A DNA stretch of 25,520 bases from Elusimicrobiota bacterium (GCA_016205045.1 JACQJM010000128.1:1-25520); one strand, 5' to 3'; counted from the first letter of the stretch, positions 1-7,959 are shown. Notes: generated by a model not told the origin, from the letters alone. A program made the numbers and translations.

Positions 1-2
1 GG

Positions 3-1181
3 ATGGTTGGATTTCAAGCCGAGCAGATAGAGCGAGCGCGGGCCGAGGGACGGCTGCGGGTTGATCCGGAAACTTTATCGAATCATCTAAGCCGAATCAG
101 CGAAGAGTCGGTCCGGCGAAGCTGGTGGGATCATGTTCGGCTGCTGAGATCGAAACATTGGTATCGTGGCGGGATTTACGCGGTGGATGGGACGGATATC
201 ACTATCCCCTATGGCCAAGAACAGAATTACGAGGGCGCGGAGCATCGTGGGGAGGCGATAGGTTATAAACTTGTGGTGGTGCTCAATATCGACGAGGGTC
301 ATGAGCGCGTTGTGGCATGGGCGTTGGGGGGACTGGCTCGGAATGAGAAGACGATGCTCAAGGAAATCTTCAGGGGCTTAAGGGAACAGTTTGGCCGCCT
401 GGGTGACTGGATGAATATTTTGGTGATGGACCGTGGGTACTGGGGTGCCGATTTTTTAGGTGGACTTAAACACGATGAGGGGATTGACTACGTTACTCGA
501 TCACGGGATGACGAGGTCGATGTGGTTAAAGACGTGGAGGGGCTGGCCAGACTTGAGAGCACCCTTTGGCATGAAGTGCCGGAGCAGCATAGTAGGCTGG
601 GAAACATGTTAGTTCGGATGGCTGGTTTTTCCGGTGTGCCACTTTATGACGAACATGATAAGGATCATGGGCCATGCCAGGTGGTGATCGCGGAAGAATA
701 CGACTTGAAGGGCCAGCGTCTGCCGGAGCGTCCCCGGTTTCACTACGTGACCAGCCTGCCCCTGGACCCCACTAATGCCCAATCCGTGCAGCAGGTTCGC
801 ACCTACTATCGCCGACGCTGGTCTGTGGAGAATCAAGGATTCTGGGTTTTGACCAAGCGGTGGAATTTGGATACGTTGGTGGCACGAGACCTCAACGCCA
901 TACGAGCCCGATTAAACTTTGCGCTACAGCTCTACAATGCGGAGAATTGCTGCGCCTGGAAACATCCCGGAAGTTTCCAGGAGGAGTTACCACGGCTTAA
1001 ACGGCCACCAAAGGGCGAGCGGTTGGGGAAACCGTCCATCATGGTGTACACGCCGGAGGGCAAGGTGGGTTCGTTTCAAGTGGGCGAGTACACCGCGTTG
1101 ATCCGAAAAGCGCTTAAATTGAAAGTTCGCCAGGGTTTAGGCCAAGGCCGATCAATCGAGGACATCCTCAGGGATCTTTGA
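3..1181 (+). CDS. IS4-like DDE transposase, probably 5'-truncated by the window edge
   Basis: DDE-type transposase of the IS4/DDE_Tnp_1 kind, which cuts and pastes its insertion sequence. The catalytic triad is visible as D62 in AVDGTDI, D143 in VMDRGYWG and E276 in YRRRWSVEN. The last lies in the Y-x2-R-x3-E-x6-K signature that typifies IS4 members. The frame is open to the window edge, and D62 is nearer the N-terminus than is usual in full-length IS4 proteins, so the true start probably lies upstream; position 3 is only the first ATG visible. The C-terminus looks intact and ends at a TGA. Its base composition seems somewhat more G+C-rich than the citrate synthase gene that follows. The family call is firm; which IS4 subgroup it belongs to is not resolved. 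Confidence 0.85.
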   Translation: MVGFQAEQIERARAEGRLRVDPETLSNHLSRISEESVRRSWWDHVRLLRSKHWYRGGIYAVDGTDITIPYGQEQNYEGAEHRGEAIGYKLVVVLNIDEGHERVVAWALGGLARNEKTMLKEIFRGLREQFGRLGDWMNILVMDRGYWGADFLGGLKHDEGIDYVTRSRDDEVDVVKDVEGLARLESTLWHEVPEQHSRLGNMLVRMAGFSGVPLYDEHDKDHGPCQVVIAEEYDLKGQRLPERPRFHYVTSLPLDPTNAQSVQQVRTYYRRRWSVENQGFWVLTKRWNLDTLVARDLNAIRARLNFALQLYNAENCCAWKHPGSFQEELPRLKRPPKGERLGKPSIMVYTPEGKVGSFQVGEYTALIRKALKLKVRQGLGQGRSIEDILRDL

Positions 1182-1316
1182 ACCAGCGCTTGGCTTGCGG
1201 GCCAGGCGCGGAAATATCGAAAGTAAAGCGTGGCCGTTGTGCCGGCTGTTAGCTGCGCTGCGACGAGATTTGGGGCCATCCGACGAGCACGCTCAAAATC
1301 TACTTTCGATTTTCCT
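1182..1316. repeat. Presumed right flank of the IS with a 10-bp inverted repeat
   Basis: This is the non-coding DNA between the transposase stop and the citrate synthase promoter. It holds a perfect inverted repeat, ATCGAAAGTA at 1216-1225 and TACTTTCGAT at 1301-1310. One arm may belong to the right terminal inverted repeat of the IS, but the left end is outside the window, so the exact IS boundary cannot be fixed. No gene is seen here. Confidence 0.35.
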
Positions 1317-1334
1317 GAATTTTCGGCACACCCG

Positions 1335-1364
1335 TTGACATCCTCATGAAAGGGTGTGTATACT
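1335..1364 (+). promoter_or_regulatory. Sigma-70-type promoter of the citrate synthase gene
   Basis: A consensus -35 box TTGACA (1335-1340) is followed after 18 bp by TATACT (1359-1364), one base from the -10 consensus. The predicted transcription start at about 1371 leaves only around 9 nt before the ATG at 1380. The transcript would therefore begin within or beside the GAGGAG at 1369-1374. The promoter lies just outside the presumed IS end. Confidence 0.7.
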
Positions 1365-1379
1365 TTTTGAGGAGTTCTG

Positions 1380-2528
1380 ATGGAAACCCAGCAAAAAACA
1401 GAGATTTATTCCCCGGGTTTAGAGGGTGTCATTGCCTGTAAAACCCGTATATGCCAAATAGATGGCCAGGCCGGCAAATTGTACTATGCAGGCTATCCTA
1501 TTGAGGATCTAGTCCATCACTCTACGTTTGAGGAAGTTTCCTTCCTCCTGTGGCAACAGAGGCTTCCTCGTCAGGATGAACTCGAACAACTGGATAAAAT
1601 GTTTAAGGAAACTCGGTCGCTCCCAGCGGAGGTGCTGCAGTTTTTGGAATTAATGCCCCACACCTCCCATCCTATGGATGCGCTAAGAACCGTCGCGAGT
1701 TTGTTGGCCTGCTTTGACACCAACCTGGAAAAATCTCCGGAGGCCAATCTACAAAGAGCCATTTTCTTGACCGCTCGGTTCCCCACCATTGTTGCTAATT
1801 TCCACCGGTTGAGACAGAACCAAAAGCCGATTCAACCTCATCCGGATCTGGGTCTTGCTGCCAACTTCCTTTATATGCTTTTGGGCAAGGAACCCACGGC
1901 CGATCAGGCGCGGGTGATGGATGCCGCGCTGATTTTGCATGCCGATCATGAGATGAACGCCTCTACGTTTGCTGCCCTGGTGACGGCCTCGACGCTGTCG
2001 GATATTTACTCGGCGGTAGCCAGCGGTATTGGGGCTCTGAAGGGTCCTTTGCATGGAGGGGCTAATGAGGCTGTTTTGAAAATGCTTTTAGAGATTGCGG
2101 ATCCTGCCAATGTGGAGAGTTATGTGGAGCAGGCGTTAGTCAAGAAAACCAAAATCATGGGATTCGGCCACCGGATTTATAAGAGCTATGATCCCCGGGC
2201 GCGCATTTTTAAAGAGTATGCACGGAGACTTTCAGGCAGGACAAAATTCAGTCGATTTTTCAAGATCAATGAGAAACTGGAGGAGGTGATGCAGGCAAAA
2301 AAAGGCCAACATGGCATTTTTCCCAACGTAGATCTGTATTCGGGCATTGTGTATCACCAGTTGGGAATTCCCGCAGATTTATTCACTCCTATCTTTGCTA
2401 TCGCTCGCGTGGCGGGCTGGACGGCGCACATTTTAGAATATTGGCGGGACAATCGTTTGTTTAGACCCAACGCGCTTTATGAAGGACCTCCTCCAAGACC
2501 TTACGTTCCCATCGAGCAACGAAGATAA
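1380..2528 (+). CDS. gltA: Citrate synthase (short, ~380-residue type)
   Basis: Condenses acetyl-CoA with oxaloacetate to citrate in the cytoplasm, the entry step of the TCA cycle. At 382 residues it matches the short citrate/methylcitrate synthase group rather than the ~430-residue Gram-negative hexameric type. The catalytic residues are H225 in LHGGANEA, H264 in GFGHRIYK and D318 in FPNVDLYSG. The C-terminal helix region (AGWTAHILEYW, then RDNRLFRPNALYEG) is also typical. GAGGAG sits 5 nt before the ATG, and a strong promoter lies directly upstream. It heads a likely operon with sucC and sucD. A 2-methylcitrate synthase activity cannot be excluded from sequence, but the sucCD neighbours favour citrate synthase. 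The gene is followed by a heptamer-word hairpin. Confidence 0.92.
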   Translation: METQQKTEIYSPGLEGVIACKTRICQIDGQAGKLYYAGYPIEDLVHHSTFEEVSFLLWQQRLPRQDELEQLDKMFKETRSLPAEVLQFLELMPHTSHPMDALRTVASLLACFDTNLEKSPEANLQRAIFLTARFPTIVANFHRLRQNQKPIQPHPDLGLAANFLYMLLGKEPTADQARVMDAALILHADHEMNASTFAALVTASTLSDIYSAVASGIGALKGPLHGGANEAVLKMLLEIADPANVESYVEQALVKKTKIMGFGHRIYKSYDPRARIFKEYARRLSGRTKFSRFFKINEKLEEVMQAKKGQHGIFPNVDLYSGIVYHQLGIPADLFTPIFAIARVAGWTAHILEYWRDNRLFRPNALYEGPPPRPYVPIEQRR

Positions 2529-2533
2529 GTCAT

Positions 2534-2580
2534 GAGTCAAGGGTCAAGAGTCCAGACTCTCAACTCGCAACTCTAGACTC
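2534..2580. repeat. Heptamer-word inverted array between gltA and sucC
   Basis: Seven consecutive 7-nt words: the first three resemble GAGTCAA and the last four resemble its complement (for example GACTCTC, AACTCTA). They begin and end with the inverted pair GAGTC (2534-2538) and GACTC (2576-2580) and are followed by a T-run (2581-2586). The array would form an imperfect hairpin with a terminator-like tail immediately before the sucC start codon, which has no visible SD. Confidence 0.6.
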
Positions 2581-2589
2581 TTTTTTCGC

Positions 2590-3786
2590 ATGAAACTCTT
2601 AGAGTACGAATCCAAGGCTCTCTTAGAACTTTATCACATCCCCTTGTCCAAATCCGGAGGAGTCATTTCTTCTGCGGGCCAATTGAACTCTGCGCTGAAA
2701 CGAGCAGGATGCGGTCCCTGGGTGATCAAAGCCCAGGTATTGGCGGGTGGGCGGGGGAAAGCGGGAGGGGTTAAGATTGCCAAAACCATGGTGGAGGCGA
2801 AGCAGGTGGTTAAAGCGATGTTGGGAATGGAATTAAAGACCCACCAGACGGGAGGGCGTACCCTTGTGGTGCGTGAGGTGTTGGTGGAGCATGCAGCTCC
2901 GATTGATCGCGAGATTTATTTGGCTGTCACAATGGACCGCGGTAAGGGTTTGCCTGTCCTGGTGGGTTGTGGCGAGGGCGGGGTGGAGATTGAAGAGTTG
3001 GCCAGGACAAAACCCGAAAAGATCCTTCGGGAAGAGGTGGATCCTTCAGAGGGATTGAATCCCTTTCAGGCCAGACGTCTTTGTTTTTCAATGGGAATTC
3101 CTGCCGATCAACTCTCGATTTTCGTTCGAACGGCGCAATCTCTGGCGCGTCTCTTTTTGGAAAAGGATGCTAGTGTGGTAGAAATTAATCCTTTGGTCTT
3201 GAGCCGTGGGAAACTCCTAGCCTTGGATGCCAAGATCGTTCTGGACGATAATGCTTTGTTTAGACATCCTGATTTTGCCAAACGGAGTGACCATGAATCC
3301 AGCCCTCTGGAGAGGGAGGCTAAGAGGGTGGGTATCTCTTATATCGGTTTAGAGGGAAACATAGGCTGTTTGGTCAATGGGGCCGGTTTGGCTATGGGAA
3401 CCATGGATTCCATTAAGTTGGCGGGGGGGGATCCCGCTAATTTCTTGGACGTCGGCGGCGGGGCCAGTGCGGCCCAGGTGGAAAGCGCATTTAATATTCT
3501 TCTCAGAGATAAGAAGGTGAAGGCGGTGCTAGTGAATATTTTTGGCGGGATCATGAAGTGCGACACCATCGCAGAGGGTATTATAAAGGCAATATCAAGT
3601 TTGAAGAGCGAAACACAAAAGGCGAAGCGCAAAGCTGGTTTTTCTCCTATAGTGGTTCGTCTGGAGGGAACACACGTCCAGGAAGGCAGAGATCTATTAA
3701 CCCGCTCAGGGCTGCCCATCATTCAGGCGCATAGCCTTTCCGAAGCAGCGGAGAAAGCAGTGCAAGCTGCTAAACAGGAGGGATGA
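2590..3786 (+). CDS. sucC: Succinyl-CoA synthetase (ADP-forming) beta subunit
   Basis: Beta subunit of succinyl-CoA ligase, which interconverts succinyl-CoA and succinate with substrate-level NTP formation. The N-terminal ATP-grasp domain opens MKLLEYESKALL and contains KAQVLAGGRGKAGGVK and VEINPLVL. The C-terminal ligase/CoA domain shows GLEGNIGCLVNGAGLAMGTMD, NFLDVGGGA and VNIFGGIMKCD. At 398 residues it is slightly longer than the usual ~388. About ten extra residues (SLKSETQKAKRK region, near 340-350) lie before IVVRLEGT and are encoded by a word-repetitive A/G-rich stretch (3601-3643). The terminal TGA (3784-3786) lies inside the first heptamer of the next repeat array. The alpha subunit gene follows 82 bp downstream. 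No SD is evident before the ATG. Confidence 0.95.
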   Translation: MKLLEYESKALLELYHIPLSKSGGVISSAGQLNSALKRAGCGPWVIKAQVLAGGRGKAGGVKIAKTMVEAKQVVKAMLGMELKTHQTGGRTLVVREVLVEHAAPIDREIYLAVTMDRGKGLPVLVGCGEGGVEIEELARTKPEKILREEVDPSEGLNPFQARRLCFSMGIPADQLSIFVRTAQSLARLFLEKDASVVEINPLVLSRGKLLALDAKIVLDDNALFRHPDFAKRSDHESSPLEREAKRVGISYIGLEGNIGCLVNGAGLAMGTMDSIKLAGGDPANFLDVGGGASAAQVESAFNILLRDKKVKAVLVNIFGGIMKCDTIAEGIIKAISSLKSETQKAKRKAGFSPIVVRLEGTHVQEGRDLLTRSGLPIIQAHSLSEAAEKAVQAAKQEG

Positions 3787-3865
3787 GTGATGAGGGATGG
3801 GTTATGAGTAAAAAGCCGAAATTTATAGTTTTTCCTAACAGTTTCTCATATCTCATATCTTTCTC
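3781..3865. repeat. Heptamer-word inverted array at the sucC/sucD junction
   Basis: The left arm (3781-3808) is four 7-nt words of the form GGATGAG, TGATGAG and variants, and the first contains the sucC stop codon. The right arm (3844-3865) is repeated TCTCATA. The arms are imperfectly complementary around a ~35-nt A/T-rich loop. The word is the same type as the array after hutU (13121-13210). Confidence 0.6.
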
Positions 3866-3868
3866 TAC

Positions 3869-4843
3869 ATGTCTATCTTAGTTAACAAAGAAACTCGCGT
3901 GGTGGTTCAAGGAATCACCGGCTCTGCCGGTTCTTTTCATGCCCAACAGTGTTTGGAATATGGGACTCAAGTGGTGGCAGGGGTTACGCCAGGCAAAGGG
4001 GGAACTTCTTGGAAACCAGGTTCCGGTCAAGGTTCTCAAGAGTTGCCTATTTTTAACACCGTCTCTGAGGCGGTTCGGCAAACGGGGGCGGATGCTTCCC
4101 TTATTTTTGTTCCTCCTCCTTTTGCCGCGGACGCTATTTTAGAAGCCGCGGATGCGAATTTGCGCATCATTGTTTGTATTACAGAAGGGATTCCTGTTTT
4201 GGATAGGGCGAGAGTGAGACAGAAACTTGGGGTTAGGGGTCAGGGGTCAGGGGTCAGGAAAGAAGAACTATCCCCTCGCCCCTCACCCCTCAACCCTGTC
4301 TTAATAGGCCCCAATTGTCCCGGCATCATCACCCCGGGCCAGTGCAAGATGGGAATAATGCCGGGATATATCCATAAGCCCGGTCCAGTGGGCGTGATCT
4401 CTCGTTCAGGAACATTGACCTATGAAGCGGTGTGGCAACTGACTCAGAAGGGTTTGGGGCAATCCACGGTGGTGGGGATTGGGGGTGACCCCATTGTCGG
4501 ATCAAGTTTCGTGGATTTGCTGGAGTTGTTTGAAAAAGATTCGGTAACTCAAGCCGTGCTCATGATTGGAGAGATCGGGGGGTCTTCGGAAGAGGCCGCA
4601 GCAGAATTTTTTAAAAAACATATGTCTAAACCTCTTTTTTCATTTATTGCCGGAAAGACGGCACCTCCCGGAAGGCGGATGGGGCATGCCGGGGCTATTG
4701 TAGAAGGAGGAGCCGGCACCCATGAAGGAAAGATCAAGGCCTTAAAACAAAATGGAGTCCGCGTCATCGAAAATCTGAGTGACATCGGTGCCACAATTTC
4801 CTCTCAGCTTTCACATTTTCATCCTACGGTTACGGTCAACTGA
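3869..4843 (+). CDS. sucD: Succinyl-CoA synthetase alpha subunit with an in-frame repeat insertion
   Basis: Alpha subunit of succinyl-CoA ligase. It binds CoA and carries the phosphohistidine intermediate, H273 in GRRMGHAGAI. Recognisable segments are VQGITGSAGSFH, VTPGKGG, LIGPNCPGIITPG, HKPGPVGVISRSGTLTYEA and VGIGGDPIVGS. At 324 residues it exceeds the normal ~290. Two regions account for this: a few residues near the N-terminal KGGTSW loop, and about 18 residues between ARVRQKLG and VLIGPNCPG. In E. coli the latter link is only about seven residues. The extra residues are exactly what an inverted heptamer array (4229-4296) encodes. The reading frame is intact, so the enzyme is probably functional with an extended surface loop. 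No SD is seen upstream. Confidence 0.94.
   Translation: MSILVNKETRVVVQGITGSAGSFHAQQCLEYGTQVVAGVTPGKGGTSWKPGSGQGSQELPIFNTVSEAVRQTGADASLIFVPPPFAADAILEAADANLRIIVCITEGIPVLDRARVRQKLGVRGQGSGVRKEELSPRPSPLNPVLIGPNCPGIITPGQCKMGIMPGYIHKPGPVGVISRSGTLTYEAVWQLTQKGLGQSTVVGIGGDPIVGSSFVDLLELFEKDSVTQAVLMIGEIGGSSEEAAAEFFKKHMSKPLFSFIAGKTAPPGRRMGHAGAIVEGGAGTHEGKIKALKQNGVRVIENLSDIGATISSQLSHFHPTVTVN
4229..4296. repeat. Translated heptamer-word inverted array inside sucD
   Basis: The left arm (4230-4253) is built of GGGGTCA words in tandem; the right arm (4272-4296) is built of CCCCTCA words. The right arm's reverse complement matches the left at about 21 of 25 aligned positions, with one gap. The loop is about 18 nt. 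It is read in frame as a Gly/Arg/Ser/Pro-rich loop of SucD. It has the same architecture as the intergenic arrays in this window but is the only two-armed one wholly inside an ORF. Confidence 0.75.
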
Positions 4844-5012
4844 AGTCATGCAGTGCCATCTGTTTTGCAGATGAGGATAGAGCGCTAAGTCCAGGAGGAA
4901 ACCATGGGTCCCAAAACCCCCTGTGGTTGCTAAACCACAAGAAAACAGGAGCCACGGAAGAGTAAATGATCCTTGGTGCACAGGGATTAGATACGTCCGT
5001 GGCTTTGTTTTT
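4844..5012 (+). ncRNA. Candidate structured leader or small RNA with a terminator-like 3' end
   Basis: This non-coding stretch after sucD is dense in perfect hairpins. CATCTG/CAGATG pairs at 4857-4873 with a 5-nt loop. TGTGGTT/AACCACA pairs at 4922-4939 with a 4-nt loop. AGCCACGGA (4950-4958) pairs with TCCGTGGCT (4996-5004) and encloses a smaller hairpin near 4967-4989. The last stem is followed by a T-rich tract (5005-5012), as in an intrinsic terminator. CAGGAGG (4892-4898) could also pair with CCCCCTG (4917-4923). I do not recognise a riboswitch or known RNA family. It may be an attenuator for the cyclase or simply the operon terminator. Confidence 0.4.
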
Positions 5013-5020
5013 GCTACAAT
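5012..5020 (+). promoter_or_regulatory. Possible extended -10 promoter of the adenylate cyclase
   Basis: TGCTACAAT is an extended -10 element (TG-N-TACAAT) lying directly after the terminator-like hairpin and eight bases before the ATG at 5029. It would give an almost leaderless transcript, as at gltA. There is no good -35 box, as is common for extended -10 promoters. This supports 5029 rather than 4966 as the cyclase start. Confidence 0.35.
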
Positions 5021-5028
5021 CTGGCCAA

Positions 5029-7080
5029 ATGCCAGAAGAGAAGGCTTCTTCTCCCTTCCGATTTTCTCGATACTTTGGTATCGGCTTCAGTCTTTTAGTT
5101 TTAATTCTTTTTGTGGTGGGATTTTTTGACGGCCTCGAAAACCGTTGGCAAGACACGCTTTTTCGGTTGCGCGGCATGCAGTTTTCGGATCCTCGCATTC
5201 TCTTGGTCACCCTGGATGACATCACCATCGAGAAAATCGGACGGTGGCCCATCCCCCGCCATTATTACGCGGACCTTTTGGAAAAACTTTCAAAGCTGGG
5301 AGTTCGCGCGGTGGGTTTGGATATTTTATTTTTAGAACCCTCTATCCCTGAAGAGGATCAGGCAATAGCCCGCGCCACACGTCAGTTTAAAAACTTAGTC
5401 AATGCGGTAGACAACAACCCTCAGGTTTCCTCGCATTTCGAGTTTCGATTTCCTCTTAAAGCAATTCAGAAAAATAACCCCCCTTTGGGAGTGGTGAATG
5501 CTTATCCCGATTCCGATAATGTGGTGCGCTTTTCGTTGCTTTTTTGGGATGGGTGGAATAAGGCCGCCAATTCTCCCATGAGACTTCCCGCTTTGGGTCT
5601 GCAAACTTTGGCCATTTATGAGGGAAAGCCGCTGGAGTACTACGAGAAGAACTTCCCTAAACAAGTCCGACTGAATATCCGAGGGCAAAGAACATTCTGG
5701 GTGACCAATCCAAAAACAGGCCAACTGGAAGAACATTTTGAGTATGGCTTCAAACGCCTGTCCTTCATCAATATTTTAGAAGGGCGATTGAATCCGCAGG
5801 AAAAAAATCAATTGAAGGATTCTATGGTGTTGGTGGGCTCCATCGCGCGAGGGGCCTATGACCATTATCCTTCTCCTTTTTTTGAACAGACTCCAGGGGT
5901 GGAGATTCACGCCAACCTGATAGACAATCTTTTGGATAAAAGATATTTGCGGGAATCTTCTGCGTTGTGGACCTTGGCTTTAATTTGTGGCATGGCTTTT
6001 TTGGGGATATGGTTTATCCAATTTAGCCCATTGGTGGGCGCTCTTTCAACCTTGGGAGTGTTGTTGGCCTGGGCAGGAGTGGATTACTGGTTATTTTTAA
6101 AGAATATCAGGGTGGATTTTGTTTCCCCCGCGGGTACTCTATTTATTACCTACGTAGTTCTTCTGGTCCAGAAAGCTCTCCTAGAGAATCGGGAAAAACG
6201 CCAGATTAAGAACATGTTCGGCCAATACGTGGCCCCGGAAGTGGTGGATATCCTGGTGAGGGACCCTTCCAAGTTAAAGCTGGGTGGAGACAAACGTGAG
6301 ATGACCGCTTTTTTTCTGGATATCGCCCACTTCACCAACATCTCGGAGAAAATGGATCCCACAGCGTTGATCGAATTTCTGAATGAATATCTTTCCGCTC
6401 TGACGGATGTAGTGCAGAAGAATAAGGGAGTGGTGGATAAGTGTATCGGCGATTGTATCATGGCTTTTTGGAATGCCCCCCTGGATGAGCCCAATCATCG
6501 GCAGCTGGCCTGTTTGTCGGCGGTGGAATGTATCCAGGCTTTGCAAGACTTAAATCGTCGGACCAATCATCTTCCGTTGAGCGAAAAGCCTTCCATCCGC
6601 ATTGGTCTGAATTCCGGCTATATGACGGTGGGCAATACGGGATCCTTAAGAAAAAAGGCCTATACGGTCATCGGAGATGAGGTCAACCTGGCTTCCCGTC
6701 TGGAGGGAGCTAATAAATTTTTTGAGAGCAAGATTTTAGCCAGCGAAGCCACTTATGCATCCTCCCGAGATTTGGTGGAAGCGCGGGAAATAGGAAGAAT
6801 ACGCGTGGTGGGGAAGGCCATCCCCATACGGGTCTATGAGCTTCTTGCAAAAAAAGGCGAGTTGAGTGATAAGGAAAATAAAATGTTGCATGCTTATCGG
6901 GAAGGTTTCGATCTATTTAAATTAAGAAAGTTCAAAGAAGCCGTTCGCTCTTTTAAGGCGGCTCTATCCGTTGATTCGGAGGATGGTCCTTCAAAATTGT
7001 ATTTAAGAATCTCTGAAGATTATGTGGCAGCTCCCCCACCCTCCAATTGGGATGGGGTGTTTAATCTGACGGCGAAATGA
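5029..7080 (+). CDS. CHASE2-domain class III adenylate cyclase, membrane-bound
   Basis: Makes cyclic AMP from ATP in response to an extracytoplasmic signal. Numbered from 5029 (683 aa): a transmembrane (TM) helix at ~12-33 (FGIGFSLLVLILFVVGFF), then an extracellular CHASE2 sensor (DTLFRLRG, LDDITIEKIGRWP, GLDILF). Three TM helices follow at ~320-390, then the cyclase domain. Metal-binding D431 is in FFLDIAHFT and D475 in KCIGDCIMAFW. Adenine selection is by K471 and T546 (AYTVIGDEVNLASR), and transition-state residues are N553 and R557, so ATP specificity is likely. A TPR-like tail (EGFDLFKLRKFKEAVRSF) ends the protein. An in-frame ATG at 4966 has a weak SD, but it lies inside the terminator-like hairpin and would add 21 residues atypical for CHASE2 proteins. 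Confidence 0.88.
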   Translation: MPEEKASSPFRFSRYFGIGFSLLVLILFVVGFFDGLENRWQDTLFRLRGMQFSDPRILLVTLDDITIEKIGRWPIPRHYYADLLEKLSKLGVRAVGLDILFLEPSIPEEDQAIARATRQFKNLVNAVDNNPQVSSHFEFRFPLKAIQKNNPPLGVVNAYPDSDNVVRFSLLFWDGWNKAANSPMRLPALGLQTLAIYEGKPLEYYEKNFPKQVRLNIRGQRTFWVTNPKTGQLEEHFEYGFKRLSFINILEGRLNPQEKNQLKDSMVLVGSIARGAYDHYPSPFFEQTPGVEIHANLIDNLLDKRYLRESSALWTLALICGMAFLGIWFIQFSPLVGALSTLGVLLAWAGVDYWLFLKNIRVDFVSPAGTLFITYVVLLVQKALLENREKRQIKNMFGQYVAPEVVDILVRDPSKLKLGGDKREMTAFFLDIAHFTNISEKMDPTALIEFLNEYLSALTDVVQKNKGVVDKCIGDCIMAFWNAPLDEPNHRQLACLSAVECIQALQDLNRRTNHLPLSEKPSIRIGLNSGYMTVGNTGSLRKKAYTVIGDEVNLASRLEGANKFFESKILASEATYASSRDLVEAREIGRIRVVGKAIPIRVYELLAKKGELSDKENKMLHAYREGFDLFKLRKFKEAVRSFKAALSVDSEDGPSKLYLRISEDYVAAPPPSNWDGVFNLTAK

Positions 7081-7085
7081 CAAAT

Positions 7086-7168
7086 GAGGGAATTGGGGAA
7101 ATAGGGATTGAGGGATTGGGGGTTTTTATAAGAGACTTAATCCCTTAATTCCATAATCCCTTAATCAC
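7086..7168. repeat. 7-8-nt word inverted array between the cyclase gene and the DUF3307-like gene
   Basis: The left arm (7086-7122) repeats words such as GGGATTG; the right arm (7135-7168) repeats words such as CTTAATCC. The arms are imperfectly complementary across a short T-rich loop. It fills nearly the whole intergenic gap, and the next gene has no SD. Confidence 0.6.
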
Positions 7169-7177
7169 TTCTAAAAA

Positions 7178-7888
7178 ATGGTAATTTTCTGGCGGCTCAT
7201 TTTCGGGCATCTTCTGGCCGATTTTACTTTCCAGACTAACCTCATCAATTCCTGGAAAAGGCGCAGTGTGTGGGGCATGTTGGTGCATTGTGCTACGCAC
7301 CCTTTTTTCTACATTCTCCTCACCTATCCCTATCTCAATCAATTTTGGATAAAAACCAATGTGTTTCAGTTCCAGGGATGGACCTGCATTTTGCTCATTT
7401 TTGTTTTTCACTTCCTGGAAGACCAATGGCGAGTTTTCACCATCCACAAATTCAAAACACCCGACAATACCTTGTATCTTTTATGGGATCAGGTGATTCA
7501 CATCGCGGTCATTTTTCTCTTTTTCCCGCTGAACCACATGAATTCGGAAATGGTTATTTTTCCCGAAAAATTGACGGTGCTGGGCTGTCTCTTTGTGGGG
7601 GTGACGCACTTAACAACGGTGCTTATTTTCTTTTTGGAGAAGGATTTTGTGGGAGGAACGTTCCCGGAGTTCGATGAAAAATACCTGGCGATTGCAGAAA
7701 GGGTGGTGCTGACACTTTTCTTTTTACTGCCGGGGTATTGGTGGATCTTTTTTGCCCTGCTTTGGGTAGGACATATGTATTATCTGCGTTCCAAGCGCAT
7801 CGTAGATTTTTCCTGGTTTAGTTTTTATGTGGGAGTCTCTGCGGCCGTATTTTTTGGGAGCCTTGCTCGCCTGGTTTACTACAGTTGA
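7178..7888 (+). CDS. DUF3307-like integral membrane protein
   Basis: A 236-residue hydrophobic protein with about seven predicted membrane segments. The N-terminal motif HLLADFTFQTN (H11, D15, Q19), followed by a Lys/Arg-rich turn and a second His-containing helix (LVHCATH), matches DUF3307 proteins, whose function is unknown. A later FHFLEDQW lies where the family has a conserved His/Asp pair. It sits between the adenylate cyclase and a thiolase, each separated by a word-array hairpin, so co-regulation is uncertain. The ATG at 7178 is preceded by an A-run and no SD. Assignment to DUF3307 rests on motif recall and would need a profile search; the membrane nature is clear. Confidence 0.7.
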   Translation: MVIFWRLIFGHLLADFTFQTNLINSWKRRSVWGMLVHCATHPFFYILLTYPYLNQFWIKTNVFQFQGWTCILLIFVFHFLEDQWRVFTIHKFKTPDNTLYLLWDQVIHIAVIFLFFPLNHMNSEMVIFPEKLTVLGCLFVGVTHLTTVLIFFLEKDFVGGTFPEFDEKYLAIAERVVLTLFFLLPGYWWIFFALLWVGHMYYLRSKRIVDFSWFSFYVGVSAAVFFGSLARLVYYS

Positions 7889-7897
7889 CAACTTGCC

Positions 7898-7959
7898 GTA
7901 AGCATGTGAGCAAGTGAGCCCGCGAGACGGTTTACTTGCTAACGAGCTCGCGTACTTAC
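7898..7959. repeat. Word-array inverted repeat before the thiolase gene
   Basis: The left arm (7898-7926) has words such as GTGAGCA and AGTGAGC; the right arm (7933-7959) is its imperfect complement. About 16 of the first 22 positions pair. The loop is short. Unlike most arrays here, it is followed by a good SD (AAAGGAG, ending about 5 nt before the thiolase ATG). Confidence 0.55.

Noticed and set aside
2534..2586. Rho-independent terminator after gltA
   Set aside because: The T-run ends four bases before the sucC start codon, and the stem is an imperfect word array of the type found at many junctions here. Termination would cut off sucCD. Listed as a repeat instead.
4983..4994. GGATTAGATAC, identical to part of a universal 16S rRNA loop
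   Set aside because: Only 11 bases match, and the sequence on either side does not resemble 16S rRNA. It is part of the local hairpin and most likely coincidental.
4966..5028. Upstream start for the cyclase (21 extra residues)
   Set aside because: It lies inside a terminator-like hairpin and adds a segment atypical of CHASE2 proteins. The 5029 ATG follows an extended -10 element. Kept as an alternative only.
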